Assembly (NCBI RefSeq): GCF_001456025.1 | Contig: NZ_LMTZ01000086.1 | Coordinates: 96,403-160,402 of the forward strand | Reading direction: 5' to 3' | DNA from: Mastigocoleus testarum BC008 | GTDB lineage: Bacteria; Cyanobacteriota; Cyanobacteriia; Cyanobacteriales; Nostocaceae | Length of the DNA: 64,000 bases | Shown here: positions 27,067 to 35,885 of the stretch, one piece after another | Layout: each line of letters opens with the position of its first letter | Position numbering within the stretch: position 1 is the stretch's first letter | The notes under the pieces: model-generated | Database searches by the model: none | The model's input: only the letters and a program-made list of their open reading frames with translations | Told to the model about the DNA's origin: nothing | Made by a program: the position numbers and the translations under genes

Positions 27067-27203
27067 TAATTCCCGAATTTGCCGAGAAAGAATATAAATA
27101 AAATAATTTACATATAGTTATATTAGAAGATAAAGCTTATAAAGTCCCTAACCCAGAGAATAGGAAACCTCTCAAAAAAGTTAGATTAATACAATGAAAA
27201 GAA

Positions 27204-27572
27204 TTACCCCAAGTTGTAATTAGTATATTTACTACCTTTGGATACGTTGCAGTCCGGACAGGTAATTCTCAGATTTTTTGGCTCTAAAGCTAATTGAGGA
27301 TACTTGCTCAACGGCTGTTTGTGGTCAATATGAGAGCCTTTAAATTCAATTGGCTGGCGACAAATAGCACAAAGTCCTTTCTGAATCTTATATTGTTGCT
27401 GTTTCCAGAGTTTTCCTTCATGAGATTTACGCCAGCGGTTAAATTCTGTACGTGGTTCGTATTTCTCTTCAATACTAGCAGCAGCGCTTTTAAGTTCATC
27501 TAAAGCTATATCAACCTGCTTAGTAGCTTCAAATAATTGTCTTACCAATTGCTCAAAAGAATAATCTGACAC
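27204..27572 (-). CDS. HNH endonuclease (122 aa)
   Basis: A 122-residue protein. The HNH fold is clear: CAICRQPIEF, then HIDHKQPLSKYP with the catalytic His pair, then NLRITCPDCNVSKGSKY providing the second CxxC; the zinc is bound by four Cys. The N-terminal ~45 residues are helical (DIALDELKSAAASIEEKYEP) and resemble the C-terminal end of the upstream neighbour. It is the last of three genes with spacings of 22 and 4 bp, so it is co-transcribed with them. HNH proteins nick or cut DNA; whether this one serves defence, mobility or repair is not shown. It starts ATG at 27572. Confidence 0.88.
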   Translation of the reverse strand: MSDYSFEQLVRQLFEATKQVDIALDELKSAAASIEEKYEPRTEFNRWRKSHEGKLWKQQQYKIQKGLCAICRQPIEFKGSHIDHKQPLSKYPQLALEPKNLRITCPDCNVSKGSKYTNYNLG

Positions 27573-27576
27573 TTGA

Positions 27577-27963
27577 TTAACTACTGTACTTTGCTTTGAT
27601 GGTCGCAGCGGTAGCTTTGAGTTCGGCTAAAACGCTATCAGTATCAGACATAGCTTGAATAAGTTGTTTGGCTATTTCGCTCATTTCGGTGTCTGTACCA
27701 CGGGTGAAAGGAACTTCTGTGACATTACCTAATCGTTCCAGCAGCGATCGCAGAATAATTTCCAGGGTCTGGCTAGTTGTTGGTTTAATGCGAGGGCGGT
27801 TTTTATATTTCCGAATCGAAACAATCACATCCCTGAGGAGGTAAGCATAAGCTCTACCTTGTTTTGTCACTGAAGTTAAATTTTTAGTAAGAGAATACGC
27901 TAGGTAACGACTTGCGCCATACCCTTGTAATTGTTTGCGGGTAGTGGTCTTATCGGCGTTCAT
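27577..27963 (-). CDS. Hypothetical protein, possible winged-helix (128 aa)
   Basis: The middle gene of the HNH operon. Residues 8-55 (LQGYGASRYLAYSLTKNLTS, then GRAYAYLLRDVIVSIRKY) look like a helix-turn-helix/winged-helix module that reads basic, so DNA binding is plausible. The C-terminal 35 residues (TDSVLAELKATAATIKAKY) closely resemble the N-terminal helix of the HNH protein (DIALDELKSAAASIEEKY), suggesting a shared dimerisation or pairing element. No family name is known to me. It ends 4 bp before the HNH start. Confidence 0.65.
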   Translation of the reverse strand: MNADKTTTRKQLQGYGASRYLAYSLTKNLTSVTKQGRAYAYLLRDVIVSIRKYKNRPRIKPTTSQTLEIILRSLLERLGNVTEVPFTRGTDTEMSEIAKQLIQAMSDTDSVLAELKATAATIKAKYSS

Positions 27964-27985
27964 AATTTTTATCTGATGCGTTTAA

Positions 27986-28381
27986 CTATGCTGCATCTTG
28001 GTACTTATTATATTGAGATAGCAAAGTTTCAATCCAGGGGTCAGAGAGTCCAAAGCGTTGAGCAAATTGGTAGACTTTGGCGATCGTACTGACAAATAAA
28101 CTACGCTCTTTTTTCAGGGTTTCTTCGTATTGGTCGATTTTAGTTGCAAAGTCCTGCTCAACTTGTTTAATGTAGTTATTTTTCTTAGTGACTTGACCTT
28201 TTTGTGCTGCTTGCAAACGTTGTCGCTCTAATAGTTCTGAGCCTGCAAATGTAACCAATGCCATCAAAATATCTTGTTCTGATGCTTCTTCCAAGTTTAG
28301 ATTAGCAAATGCTCTCTTAGCATCTGCTGCAGTCCAGTTAAATTTTTTGGCATATTCAATAGCTTCTTTTTTGGTGGTCAT
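27986..28381 (-). CDS. Hypothetical helical protein (131 aa)
   Basis: First gene of the three-gene HNH operon. The protein is almost wholly helical: an N-terminal KEAIEYAKKFNWTAADAKRAF segment, a central coiled coil (~65-100, KKNNYIKQVEQDFATKIDQY), and a C-terminal FAQRFGLSDPWIETLLSQYN. It has no Cys and no catalytic motif. I do not recognise the family. The ATG at 28381 has no strong SD. Function can only be guessed from its operon partners. Confidence 0.6.
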   Translation of the reverse strand: MTTKKEAIEYAKKFNWTAADAKRAFANLNLEEASEQDILMALVTFAGSELLERQRLQAAQKGQVTKKNNYIKQVEQDFATKIDQYEETLKKERSLFVSTIAKVYQFAQRFGLSDPWIETLLSQYNKYQDAA

Positions 28382-28781
28382 AGTTCTGGTGGGCTGTTGC
28401 GAGCGGTAATTACTTTTTTAAAAGCTGAAAAATACTAGGTAGTCTTACTTCTTTTTAGCTGATTAGCTTGCACTTGTTAATTAGGACAAGTGTTCTGATG
28501 TAATTTATTTATCTTTAAATTATTTTTCTGAGCAATCTTTACTCTTAGTCAATTATGGCTTCATTAAGTGAAATATTTTAAGTACTCGAGCAGCAAAAGA
28601 CCAACAAGCATAATGCAGTTGACACCTTATTTTGCTACATATGTTTTCTAACCAATTCCGGGATTTCTTCTATAATTTTTCTTCTCAGATAAATCCGATG
28701 AGCTGAGGAATAAAAAGCTTGAATTCTATACTTAAAGTGCTTCGTTAAGCTAAAAATAGCGCTTTATTTGGAGTCCATGTG
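28382..28781. other. Divergent intergenic region (400 bp)
   Basis: This gap carries the promoters of the HNH operon (minus) and the GFA gene (plus). It is AT-rich. A possible -35 TTGACA lies at 28619-28624, but no good -10 at the right distance is obvious. No repeats were recognised. Confidence 0.35.
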
Positions 28782-29210
28782 ATGAGACAAAAACTAACAG
28801 GTGGTTGCTTGTGTAAGAGCATACGCTATGAAGTTGATGAAGTCTTTGATTCCGGATACTGTCATTGTTCAATGTGTCGCAAACTCAGTGGTGCACCTGT
28901 TTTAGTTTGGGGTGTTGTAAAAGCGCCATATTTTCGGTTGGTTAAAGGTACACCTACTGAATATGCTTCTTCTGAAAACGGAATTCGGGGTTTTTGTCCG
29001 ACTTGTGGTTCGCAACTGTTCTACCGAAACAAAGTATCCGATGATATTGAAATTAATTTGGGTACTTTAGACAATCCCGAACTTGTAGAACCTAAAGTTC
29101 ATGTTTTTACAGATAATCAACTTAGTTGGTTTCAACTTTCTGACTCACTTCCCCGTTACCAAGACAATGTCATTCCCGACCCAGAGTATCGAAGTGGAAA
29201 CAGTCAATAA
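28782..29210 (+). CDS. GFA family protein (zinc-binding, CENP-V/GFA fold)
   Basis: A 142-residue zinc protein. The metal-binding cysteines are in GGCLCKSIRY, YCHCSMCRKLSGA and CPTCGSQLFYRN, the standard GFA arrangement. The founding member was described as glutathione-dependent formaldehyde-activating, but for most members the reaction is unproven and this one should be read as GFA-family only. ATG at 28782 is preferred to GTG 28779 because GGAG (28770-28773) gives 8-nt spacing. It stands alone between the HNH operon and the cNMP gene. Confidence 0.92.
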   Translation: MRQKLTGGCLCKSIRYEVDEVFDSGYCHCSMCRKLSGAPVLVWGVVKAPYFRLVKGTPTEYASSENGIRGFCPTCGSQLFYRNKVSDDIEINLGTLDNPELVEPKVHVFTDNQLSWFQLSDSLPRYQDNVIPDPEYRSGNSQ

Positions 29211-29229
29211 AAAGTCTCTAGACTCACAA

Positions 29230-29670
29230 CTAATTCTTCACCCCAATAATATTTAAATTCTGATTTAACTCCCGAATGCGTCGAGAAAGAATACCAATAA
29301 TATTCACAGCAATTTCCGGAGTTTCTTCAATCGCATCATAAAGTTGTTCTTGGGTTAACTCCAAACATTCGGTAACTTCTAAAGTCGTAGCGGAAGCAGA
29401 ACGGGGTTGAGAATCAAAAACCGCCATTTCACCAAAAGATTCTCCCTGTACAAATTCTGCTAATTTACGATTTCCCAAATGGGCTTTAACTTTACCAGAA
29501 ATCACAATATAAAGAGACCTTCCTTCTTCTCCTTGTCGGAAAATAGTGTAATTAGATGGAAAAGATAACTCATCCATCACCGATGCTAAACGCACCAGAA
29601 AATCATCTCTTAACTCTTTAAAAATTGGAACTCGACGAACAAATAATAAACGGTCAACACTGGTTAGCAT
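29230..29670 (-). CDS. Cyclic nucleotide-binding domain protein
   Basis: A 146-residue protein made of one cNMP-binding beta-barrel: YTIFRQGEEGRSLYIVISGK, then FGEMAVFDSQPRSASATT, with the phosphate-binding cassette FGEMAVFDSQPRSAS containing the expected Glu and Arg. No DNA-binding helix-turn-helix follows, so it is a sensor or regulatory subunit, not a Crp regulator. It lies 273 bp downstream of the 12-TM/HEAT transporter on the same strand. Related cyanobacterial transporters carry such a domain at their C-terminus, so this could be a detached regulatory domain (inference). Confidence 0.88.
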   Translation of the reverse strand: MLTSVDRLLFVRRVPIFKELRDDFLVRLASVMDELSFPSNYTIFRQGEEGRSLYIVISGKVKAHLGNRKLAEFVQGESFGEMAVFDSQPRSASATTLEVTECLELTQEQLYDAIEETPEIAVNIIGILSRRIRELNQNLNIIGVKN

Positions 29671-29943
29671 GGGAATATAGCGCTACGCGCAAGTCAAAAT
29701 TCAAAGGTCAAAATTCAAAATATGTTCTGCGGACATGCTGAGAACGCACTACGCGTTCATCCGCACACAGTGCGCGAACAGCTTGCTGCGTTAAAATGCG
29801 AACAAAACAAACCGCGTCCTTACGGATAAAAACTTACAAATCATAGCTTTAGGGGCGTCTACGACCAATAGAGTTTACTAATTCCTTAAATTTATTACGT
29901 AGTATTACAAAAATAAAACTCATTACTTGTTACTTATTACTTA
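29671..29943. repeat. GC-rich and STRR repeats between transporter and cNMP genes
   Basis: This gap holds a palindrome-rich patch (AGCGCTACGCGCAAG, GAGAACGCACTACGCGTTC, ACAGCTTGCTGCGTT) at about 29685-29795 and TTACTTATTACTTATTAC heptamers at 29928-29948. The patch shares AACGCAGCAAGCTG and the GCTGAGAACGC word with the in-frame insert in cobB. No gene is present. Confidence 0.6.
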
Positions 29944-32900
29944 TTACTTTTCATTTACTCCATTTTTAGAAATAAAATTATCGATATGACCCACAACTAA
30001 TGGATGAGGGTCATTTTTTACTTGAGGTAATATACTAACTAAAACCCGAGGAGAAACAATACTTAAATAAGCAATTGATGCTTCTCTGACAAAACCTGTA
30101 GAATGTTTTAGCCCCCTCAAAATATGAGATATCTCTAAGCTGATACGCGCTACTTCAGCAAAATGGAAACAGCAAGCTAAACACCAATCTGAAAGAAATT
30201 CTTCCATTAATAGTAATTTGTGAATGCGCTCGCGGATTATCATCTGTTGATATTCGATTATGCCGTTTTCTACAAGATTTTGTAGCTTTTCTTCGGGAGG
30301 ATATCTATCTAAAATATTTAATAATATAGGTTTAGAACGAAGAGTAACCGTATGGTCTAAAATTTCTAAACCCCGTGCTAAATTAGCTAATGATTGGGAA
30401 CGAATATTAATAGTGGCAGCCTGAATTTTATCTATCGGGTAAAGTAATTTTAATAATCTTAATATTCGTTCTTTGACATCAATTTCTAAATTTAATATTG
30501 CTCTTTGTAGTAATTCCCCTCTGGCGATTATTTTATCGCTTAATTGATTATTATAAAATAAAGGCTGACTCTTAAAATCAACGTAATTAGCATAGACTTT
30601 ACCTTGAATTTTTAAATCTATATATGTCGCATAAATTTCACCTAAAAATTGTAACTCTTCATGGATAAATGTTTTAATTTTAATTTCCTGAAACTTATCT
30701 ACTAAAATAGTATTTCCCGATTGTTGATGGATTTTTAATAGGGTTCGAAGAATATTGTCTCTAGTTGTACCTTTAGATTTTCCTAAATATTGCCAAATAG
30801 TATCACTTGCTTCCAAAGTCGAAATTTGACCGATTGTTCGCCAAGCAAACATCCTTACTGTTTGGGGTTTCGATAGATTAGTTGCAAGTTGAAATAGTGG
30901 TTCTAGTACTTCGTTTTCTAACTGTACTAAAGCGGTCATTGCTGTATTTCGAGTTGACTTGTAGTGAAGTCCACTAATTAATGTTCCGTAGTATTCTTCT
31001 AAACGATTTGCAGCAATCATTTCCAATACAGCACAGCGCACTCGCAATGATTTATCCTGCAATAAAGATGGAATATAAATCCGTAAAACTTGTAAATAAA
31101 CAGCTTCTCGTAAAGCTTTAACAGCATTTGTCCGTTCGCGTTCCTGTTTGTGAGTTAACATCCAGCGCAAAGTTCTGGTTGCTGCTAATTGTTGGATTGG
31201 TGTCCCTTGACGTAAAAGTAATGCAGCTGCTGTTGCACGGACAATTGAATGTTGTTTCCCGTGTAAGTATTCCTCAAGTTTCCTTAAGTCGGGGTGAGAT
31301 TCAGCTAAATAAACATAACGAATAGCTAGTGCAGAAACTTCGGGAGTAATGTTATTGATAGTTTCTTCATTTAGCAGTTGTCCGACTTGGGTTAAGTATG
31401 TAGGGTTTGCACCTCTTTGCAACATTTTTTCTAAACTCAGTTGTTGCAAATCTGGGGGTAAATCTATTAATAGTGGAGCTAAAACTGCTTCTGCTCCTTG
31501 GGGGTCGAGTTCCGATAAGAGTTCAATACAAGAACTTCGATCTCCGGAAGCAGTATTTTCTTTTAAAGCTTTGATAACTGCTTGTTTGAAAGAACGTAAA
31601 TCAATATCTGTACCCTTTAGTTGTTTTTTTCCCGCACTAAAGACCAACAAACTTACATAATGCGATCGCAATACCCAAATTACAACTAAACAAATAAGTG
31701 CAATGATAATAGTTTCTATCAAAATAACTGTTTTACTTTGGGGTATAGCCTGTGTCACTAACCACAAAGTGATTAAAATCAATGCCCCTGCTGCACCTGC
31801 ACCAAATGCTTCAGCAACACCACTAGCTAAAGCTTGGATTTTTGTACGTACTTTATCTGGAATCGGTTGAAATAATAATGGACCACTGCTGAGAACAAAG
31901 GTATAGCGTAGAAGCTCATCAAGGAATTTCAAAAATACCATTCCCCAAAAAATAGGTAGTTGGGGTGTTGCCGATGTTAAAGATAATAAAATTACTAAAG
32001 AGAATGCAAAAATTGCCACTGTAATTGGTAGTAAAGCAATAGTTACAAAGACTCCAAAACGCTGAAGAATGCGACTGGAAAGGAATAGTTGTACCAATAA
32101 CTCACAGATACCAGCGACACCACCAAATAATCCCAGAAAGCTAGCAATATCCTTTTCGTTATAATTTGACTTTAATTGGGCAAGATACTGAAAATCAATA
32201 AATATACCAATAACTTGTAGCAGTCCGAAAAAAGCAAATAATAATAATGCATAATGCCTTAAAGGAGTAGAAAGACGACGCCCAGAAGAACTTTGAACTT
32301 TGGAAACTAATCTATTTGGAACGCTAGGGAAAGCATAGCGATAGTTATGAGTTAGATAAAAAAGAATCACCGCACCCACAACGATTAAGATACTTGCAAA
32401 GGGAAAGATGACTCCATCTAAGCCAACAAATATTAGCAGTAAAGGTAAACTAAAACCACCAAGAATATCAGCAACTAAAATTCCACTACTTACAAGTGGG
32501 TAAGCACGTTTTATTTCCTGAATATTGAATAGCTGATTCGCGGCGATCGAAGTATTAAGGTCATTGAGAACATAAGATGCATCAACCCATAACCGCAATA
32601 AAAATATAGTAATAACTGCAGCATATGAAACTTCTAAACCCTGACGCAGTAAAAATAAAACCGCAAACATACAGGGTACAGTCCCTATTACTACCCAACG
32701 CAAGGAAAATATCTTTTGCAACCAGGAATAGCAGAAAACTAATACCGCTCCAGTTACTGCACTAGCAATATAAATCCACGGTAAGGAATCAGCATTATAT
32801 TTATCTAAAAATAGCGCAACAGTAGTATCTTCGGACCAGCGCAACCCAATACAAGTTGTGGTGTAAAAAGCAAACATCAGCCAAGTGCGATCGCTTTCTT

Positions 32901-32979
32901 CCGGTCGGAGATTGATTAACTGTAATATTCGTGGCAAAATACCTGTTTTTGGAGTAAGCGAATGATTTTTCAGTTCCAT
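29944..32979 (-). CDS. 12-TM nucleotide-transporter-like protein with HEAT repeats
   Basis: A 1,011-residue protein. About 430 N-terminal residues form some 11-12 membrane helices and resemble the NTP/NDP exchange (Npt/TLC) and MFS-like families: FAFYTTTCIGLRWSEDTTVA and WVDASYVLNDLNTSIAANQL are characteristic of this cyanobacterial group. The rest is alpha-helical HEAT-type repeats (for example LQDKSLRVRCAVLEMIAANR). Substrate is unknown; nucleotide exchange is suggested by the family but not shown. The ATG at 32979, with GGGAGG close upstream, is preferred to GTG 33048, which lies in the loop of a strong hairpin. The cNMP-binding gene downstream may be its regulatory partner. Confidence 0.85.
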   Translation of the reverse strand: MELKNHSLTPKTGILPRILQLINLRPEESDRTWLMFAFYTTTCIGLRWSEDTTVALFLDKYNADSLPWIYIASAVTGAVLVFCYSWLQKIFSLRWVVIGTVPCMFAVLFLLRQGLEVSYAAVITIFLLRLWVDASYVLNDLNTSIAANQLFNIQEIKRAYPLVSSGILVADILGGFSLPLLLIFVGLDGVIFPFASILIVVGAVILFYLTHNYRYAFPSVPNRLVSKVQSSSGRRLSTPLRHYALLLFAFFGLLQVIGIFIDFQYLAQLKSNYNEKDIASFLGLFGGVAGICELLVQLFLSSRILQRFGVFVTIALLPITVAIFAFSLVILLSLTSATPQLPIFWGMVFLKFLDELLRYTFVLSSGPLLFQPIPDKVRTKIQALASGVAEAFGAGAAGALILITLWLVTQAIPQSKTVILIETIIIALICLVVIWVLRSHYVSLLVFSAGKKQLKGTDIDLRSFKQAVIKALKENTASGDRSSCIELLSELDPQGAEAVLAPLLIDLPPDLQQLSLEKMLQRGANPTYLTQVGQLLNEETINNITPEVSALAIRYVYLAESHPDLRKLEEYLHGKQHSIVRATAAALLLRQGTPIQQLAATRTLRWMLTHKQERERTNAVKALREAVYLQVLRIYIPSLLQDKSLRVRCAVLEMIAANRLEEYYGTLISGLHYKSTRNTAMTALVQLENEVLEPLFQLATNLSKPQTVRMFAWRTIGQISTLEASDTIWQYLGKSKGTTRDNILRTLLKIHQQSGNTILVDKFQEIKIKTFIHEELQFLGEIYATYIDLKIQGKVYANYVDFKSQPLFYNNQLSDKIIARGELLQRAILNLEIDVKERILRLLKLLYPIDKIQAATINIRSQSLANLARGLEILDHTVTLRSKPILLNILDRYPPEEKLQNLVENGIIEYQQMIIRERIHKLLLMEEFLSDWCLACCFHFAEVARISLEISHILRGLKHSTGFVREASIAYLSIVSPRVLVSILPQVKNDPHPLVVGHIDNFISKNGVNEK

Positions 32980-33016
32980 AACCTCCCAATAAGTTACTGA
33001 AATATAAACAATAAGA

Positions 33017-33063
33017 AGTCCCGAGCAACTGAGTATTAGTTTTCCCACTCAGCACTCGGGACT
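33017..33063 (-). terminator. Long hairpin with U-rich tail upstream of the transporter
   Basis: AGTCCCGAG (33017-33025) pairs with CTCGGGACT (33055-33063), and inside it CTGAGT (33029-33034) pairs with ACTCAG (33047-33052). On the minus strand it is followed by TTCTTATTGTTTAT. It would end transcripts coming from infC or act as an attenuator, since it lies 37 nt before the transporter ATG. Confidence 0.65.
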
Positions 33064-33401
33064 ATCGCTTCTCGAACAATAAGTTTTACATTTGAGTTTT
33101 ATATGTGACCTTACAAAGTTTGAAGTTAAAAAATTTGAAGTTACCTGACAAACTTTGAACTTAAAAAATCAAGAACGTACCAGAGCCTAAGCTGATACGG
33201 TAGACTCTGATACGTCAGTGTGTCAAAATTAATGAAATAGACTATTAAAAGATAGAGGATAAAAATCTTAATAAGTCTTATCAAGACTTCAAAATTAAAG
33301 ATTTTTAAGTTATAGAAAATTCAGCAGTGACTTTTGGCTCTGCTCTTTGTTTTATTTAAGAACTCGTCACTTAAGAAATCTCACTCTAACTTCTTTACAG
33401 A
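33064..33401. other. Structured intergenic region downstream of infC
   Basis: The region includes CAAAGTTTG (33113-33121) facing CAAACTTTG (33149-33157), and a second imperfect hairpin at about 33174-33215 (CGTA-CAGAG-CTA against TAG-CTCTG-TACG). Both would fold in the infC mRNA tail. No gene is present. Confidence 0.45.
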
Positions 33402-33935
33402 TTATTTCTTAGGAGACAGAAGCATCATCATATTTCGACCTTCTTTTTTTGGCGCTTGCTGAATTTCGGCAAGACCTTCTAAATCATTTGCCATTCGCTT
33501 GAGTAAAACTTCTGCCATATCGCTATGTTGAATTTCTCGACCGCGGAACATTACAGTAGCTTTTACTTTATCGCCATCTTTAAGAAAGCGCTCTGCTTGT
33601 CTCACACGTACTTGGTAATCGTGTGGTTCTATTTTGTAGCGCATCTTTACTTCTTTAACATCAGCTGTATGCTGCTTTTTACGAGCCTCTCTCGCCTTTT
33701 TCTCTTGCTCAAACTTGAATTTCCCATAGTCCATTATCCGACAAACTGGTGGGTCAGCTTTATCAGAAAGCAATACCAAGTCTAGCTCTTTTTCTTCTGC
33801 TAGTCTTAATGCTTCTTGAGGGGGCATAATCCCCAACTGAGCACCATCAGTATCAATCAACCGAATTTTCGGAAAGCGAATTCGTTCGTTAATTTGTGGC
33901 AGATCTCGACTTCTTCTTTTCTCTATCACAGGCAT
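33402..33935 (-). CDS. infC: Translation initiation factor IF-3
   Basis: A 177-residue factor that binds the 30S subunit and checks the start codon. The N-domain signature RIRFPKIRLIDTDGAQLG, the LDLVLLSDKADPPVCRIMDY block, the KFKFEQEKKAREARKKQ linker, and the C-domain motif HDYQVRVRQAERFLKDGDKV are all present. Length is normal. It starts with ATG at 33935 rather than the rare AUU seen in E. coli, so the classical start-codon autoregulation is not evident. rpmI and rplT are not adjacent, which is common in cyanobacteria. Confidence 0.97.
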   Translation of the reverse strand: MPVIEKRRSRDLPQINERIRFPKIRLIDTDGAQLGIMPPQEALRLAEEKELDLVLLSDKADPPVCRIMDYGKFKFEQEKKAREARKKQHTADVKEVKMRYKIEPHDYQVRVRQAERFLKDGDKVKATVMFRGREIQHSDMAEVLLKRMANDLEGLAEIQQAPKKEGRNMMMLLSPKK

Positions 33936-34527
33936 ATATGAATTGTGGGAGCTGTTATGTTAAGGGTTTGGCTTGGGCTTGAGTAACGTATCTCAGATAA
34001 ATCATTTTGAAATAACTGAGGTCTAATATTGAAACATGTACTTCTAGGATAACTAATCTAAAAAGTAATTTCCTGACCTTATCTGTCATTCTACTCACAC
34101 TCAGAGAATTTCTATCCAATAGTTAATCTAAATTACATAAGTGTTGCAAACTTTAATTATCGTAACATCTACTTTTCTATTTGCTACAGCAAAAATTACG
34201 CATTTATACTGTTTGCTAAGATAGGACTACATGGTATTGACTCCCTGAAAATATTTATTATTTTTTAAATATGATTTTCTAAATAGATTACTCTAAAGTG
34301 AAAATCGGAATTAGTACCTAAAATATTAGTACCCAAAATATGAGTAAGACTTAAAATATAATAGTTATTAAGATAGCATACAAGTTTGTAACAGCCTAAA
34401 AGATAAAACTTAGGATACACAATTAGTTTAACGCAATTATCCCCTTGTGGGTATTTTTCAGGTTAATTTATTCGATATGAAGCTTATATTGACTTATATT
34501 TTCATTATGTAGCAATAGGAGGTAAGT
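33936..34527. other. Divergent intergenic region with a 15-bp tandem repeat
   Basis: This 592-bp AT-rich gap separates infC and the hydrolase gene. Two copies of a 15-bp unit (TTAGTACCTAAAATA and TTAGTACCCAAAATA) lie at 34311-34340, with a degenerate third to about 34358. It must hold both promoters; no RNA gene was recognised. Confidence 0.45.
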
Positions 34528-35442
34528 TTGAACCCCACAGCTAACTTACAACAAAGATTAGGTAACCAGAGAGATTGGATATGGCGGGGTTGGAGGATTC
34601 GCTACACATATATCCGCGCAGTTCAAACAAGTCAAAAACCTCCCATAATTTTTCTGCACGGCTTTGCCGGTTCTATTGCGAATTGGCGACATAATTTAGA
34701 AGTATTTAGTGCATCTCATACAGTTTACGCCTTAGACATATTGTGTTTTGGAGCTTCAGAAAAAGCTACAGCTAATTACAGCGTGGACTTGTGGGTAAAT
34801 CAAGTCCACGACTTTTGGGAAACATTTGTTGGTCAACCAGTAATTTTAGTAGGTCACTCCATCGGTTCCCTAATTTCCCTTACTGCTGCTGCTACTTATC
34901 CGGAAATGGTGAAAGGATTAGCGATGACGAATCTTGCGGATCCGTCACTAGAAAAAGAACAAACCCCTGCATTTCTCTACCCAGCAGTGGGATTTGTGAA
35001 AAATATTGTTGCTTCTATCGCTTTACCTTTGTTAATTAAACCCTTTTTCTACTTCATACGTAAAAGTGGGTTTATACGTTACGGACTTAACCAAGCTTAC
35101 GTTAATCCGAAGACGGTCACTGATGAACTAGTAGAAATTTATGCTACACCTCCTCAAGATAGAGGTTCTCCTGGAGCTCTTCTAGCCCTAGTAAGGTCTT
35201 CAGTTAGTCCCAATTATAGTCCCAACATCAAGGAAATTTTGCCTACCTTATCTATTCCCATGCTGTTAATTTGGGGCAAACAAGATAGATTCTTTCCTGT
35301 AAAATCGGCAGAAGGATTCGCTAAATGTAACAATAAGTTACAGGTTATTTACTTAGAAGGTGTTGGACATTGTCCACATGATGAATGTCCCGAACGAGTA
35401 AATAAAGAAATTTTGGGATGGATTGATAAATATTTGGATTAA
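34528..35442 (+). CDS. Alpha/beta hydrolase
   Basis: A 304-residue alpha/beta-fold hydrolase. The nucleophile elbow is GHSIGS with S111, the oxyanion region is HGFAGS, the acid is D253 in WGKQDRFFP and the His is H281 in GVGHCPHDE, so the triad is complete. The start is TTG at 34528, supported by a full AGGAGGT Shine-Dalgarno sequence ending 5 nt upstream. The substrate is unknown; the sequence resembles the cyanobacterial proteins often annotated as haloalkane dehalogenase or epoxide hydrolase-like. It is monocistronic. Confidence 0.92.
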   Translation: MNPTANLQQRLGNQRDWIWRGWRIRYTYIRAVQTSQKPPIIFLHGFAGSIANWRHNLEVFSASHTVYALDILCFGASEKATANYSVDLWVNQVHDFWETFVGQPVILVGHSIGSLISLTAAATYPEMVKGLAMTNLADPSLEKEQTPAFLYPAVGFVKNIVASIALPLLIKPFFYFIRKSGFIRYGLNQAYVNPKTVTDELVEIYATPPQDRGSPGALLALVRSSVSPNYSPNIKEILPTLSIPMLLIWGKQDRFFPVKSAEGFAKCNNKLQVIYLEGVGHCPHDECPERVNKEILGWIDKYLD

Positions 35443-35885
35443 GTTTGTCGTTTATAATCACCAAATACTAACAACTCATTACCCATTACCCACAATTCAC
35501 TACTATACGCCGTCGTACCCTGCAAGACCTTAGTGAAGAAGGCAGAGAGAGGGCAGAGGGCAGAAGAATATGGTAGGGGCTAGACCTGCGGTCACGCTGC
35601 GCTAACCGACCCACTACCAATTGCAAGCCACCAAAATGGAAATTTTGGTGGGGTCTTAAACCCTTGCTCCCTGCGGTCGCCAGAAGCTCTACGACAGAGG
35701 CTTCAGCCGACGCCGCAGGCTCTAGACCTATTGCTAACGCAACGCTACGCTAACTGCCTTCTGCCTACGTTCACGCAGTGCGTACAAACTTCTGCCTTTC
35801 CTGATAATCCTACAATCCTACAGTTGCACTAAATTTTTACTTATTACTCCTTACTTATTACTTATTACTTATTACTCCTTACTTA
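35443..35885. repeat. Dense mixed repeat region
   Basis: This 443-bp gap contains an inverted repeat CCACCAAAATGGAAATTTTGGTGG near 35629-35652 (stem CCACCAAAAT/ATTTTGGTGG), GC-rich palindromic patches (GCAACGCTACGCTAACTG) and ACTTATTACTTATTACTTAT heptamers running into the stop of the next gene. No coding sequence is supported. Confidence 0.6.

Noticed and set aside
32980..33048. GTG start at 33048 for the transporter
   Set aside because: It lies in the loop of a stable hairpin and adds 23 residues; ATG 32979 has GGGAGG upstream, although spaced tightly.
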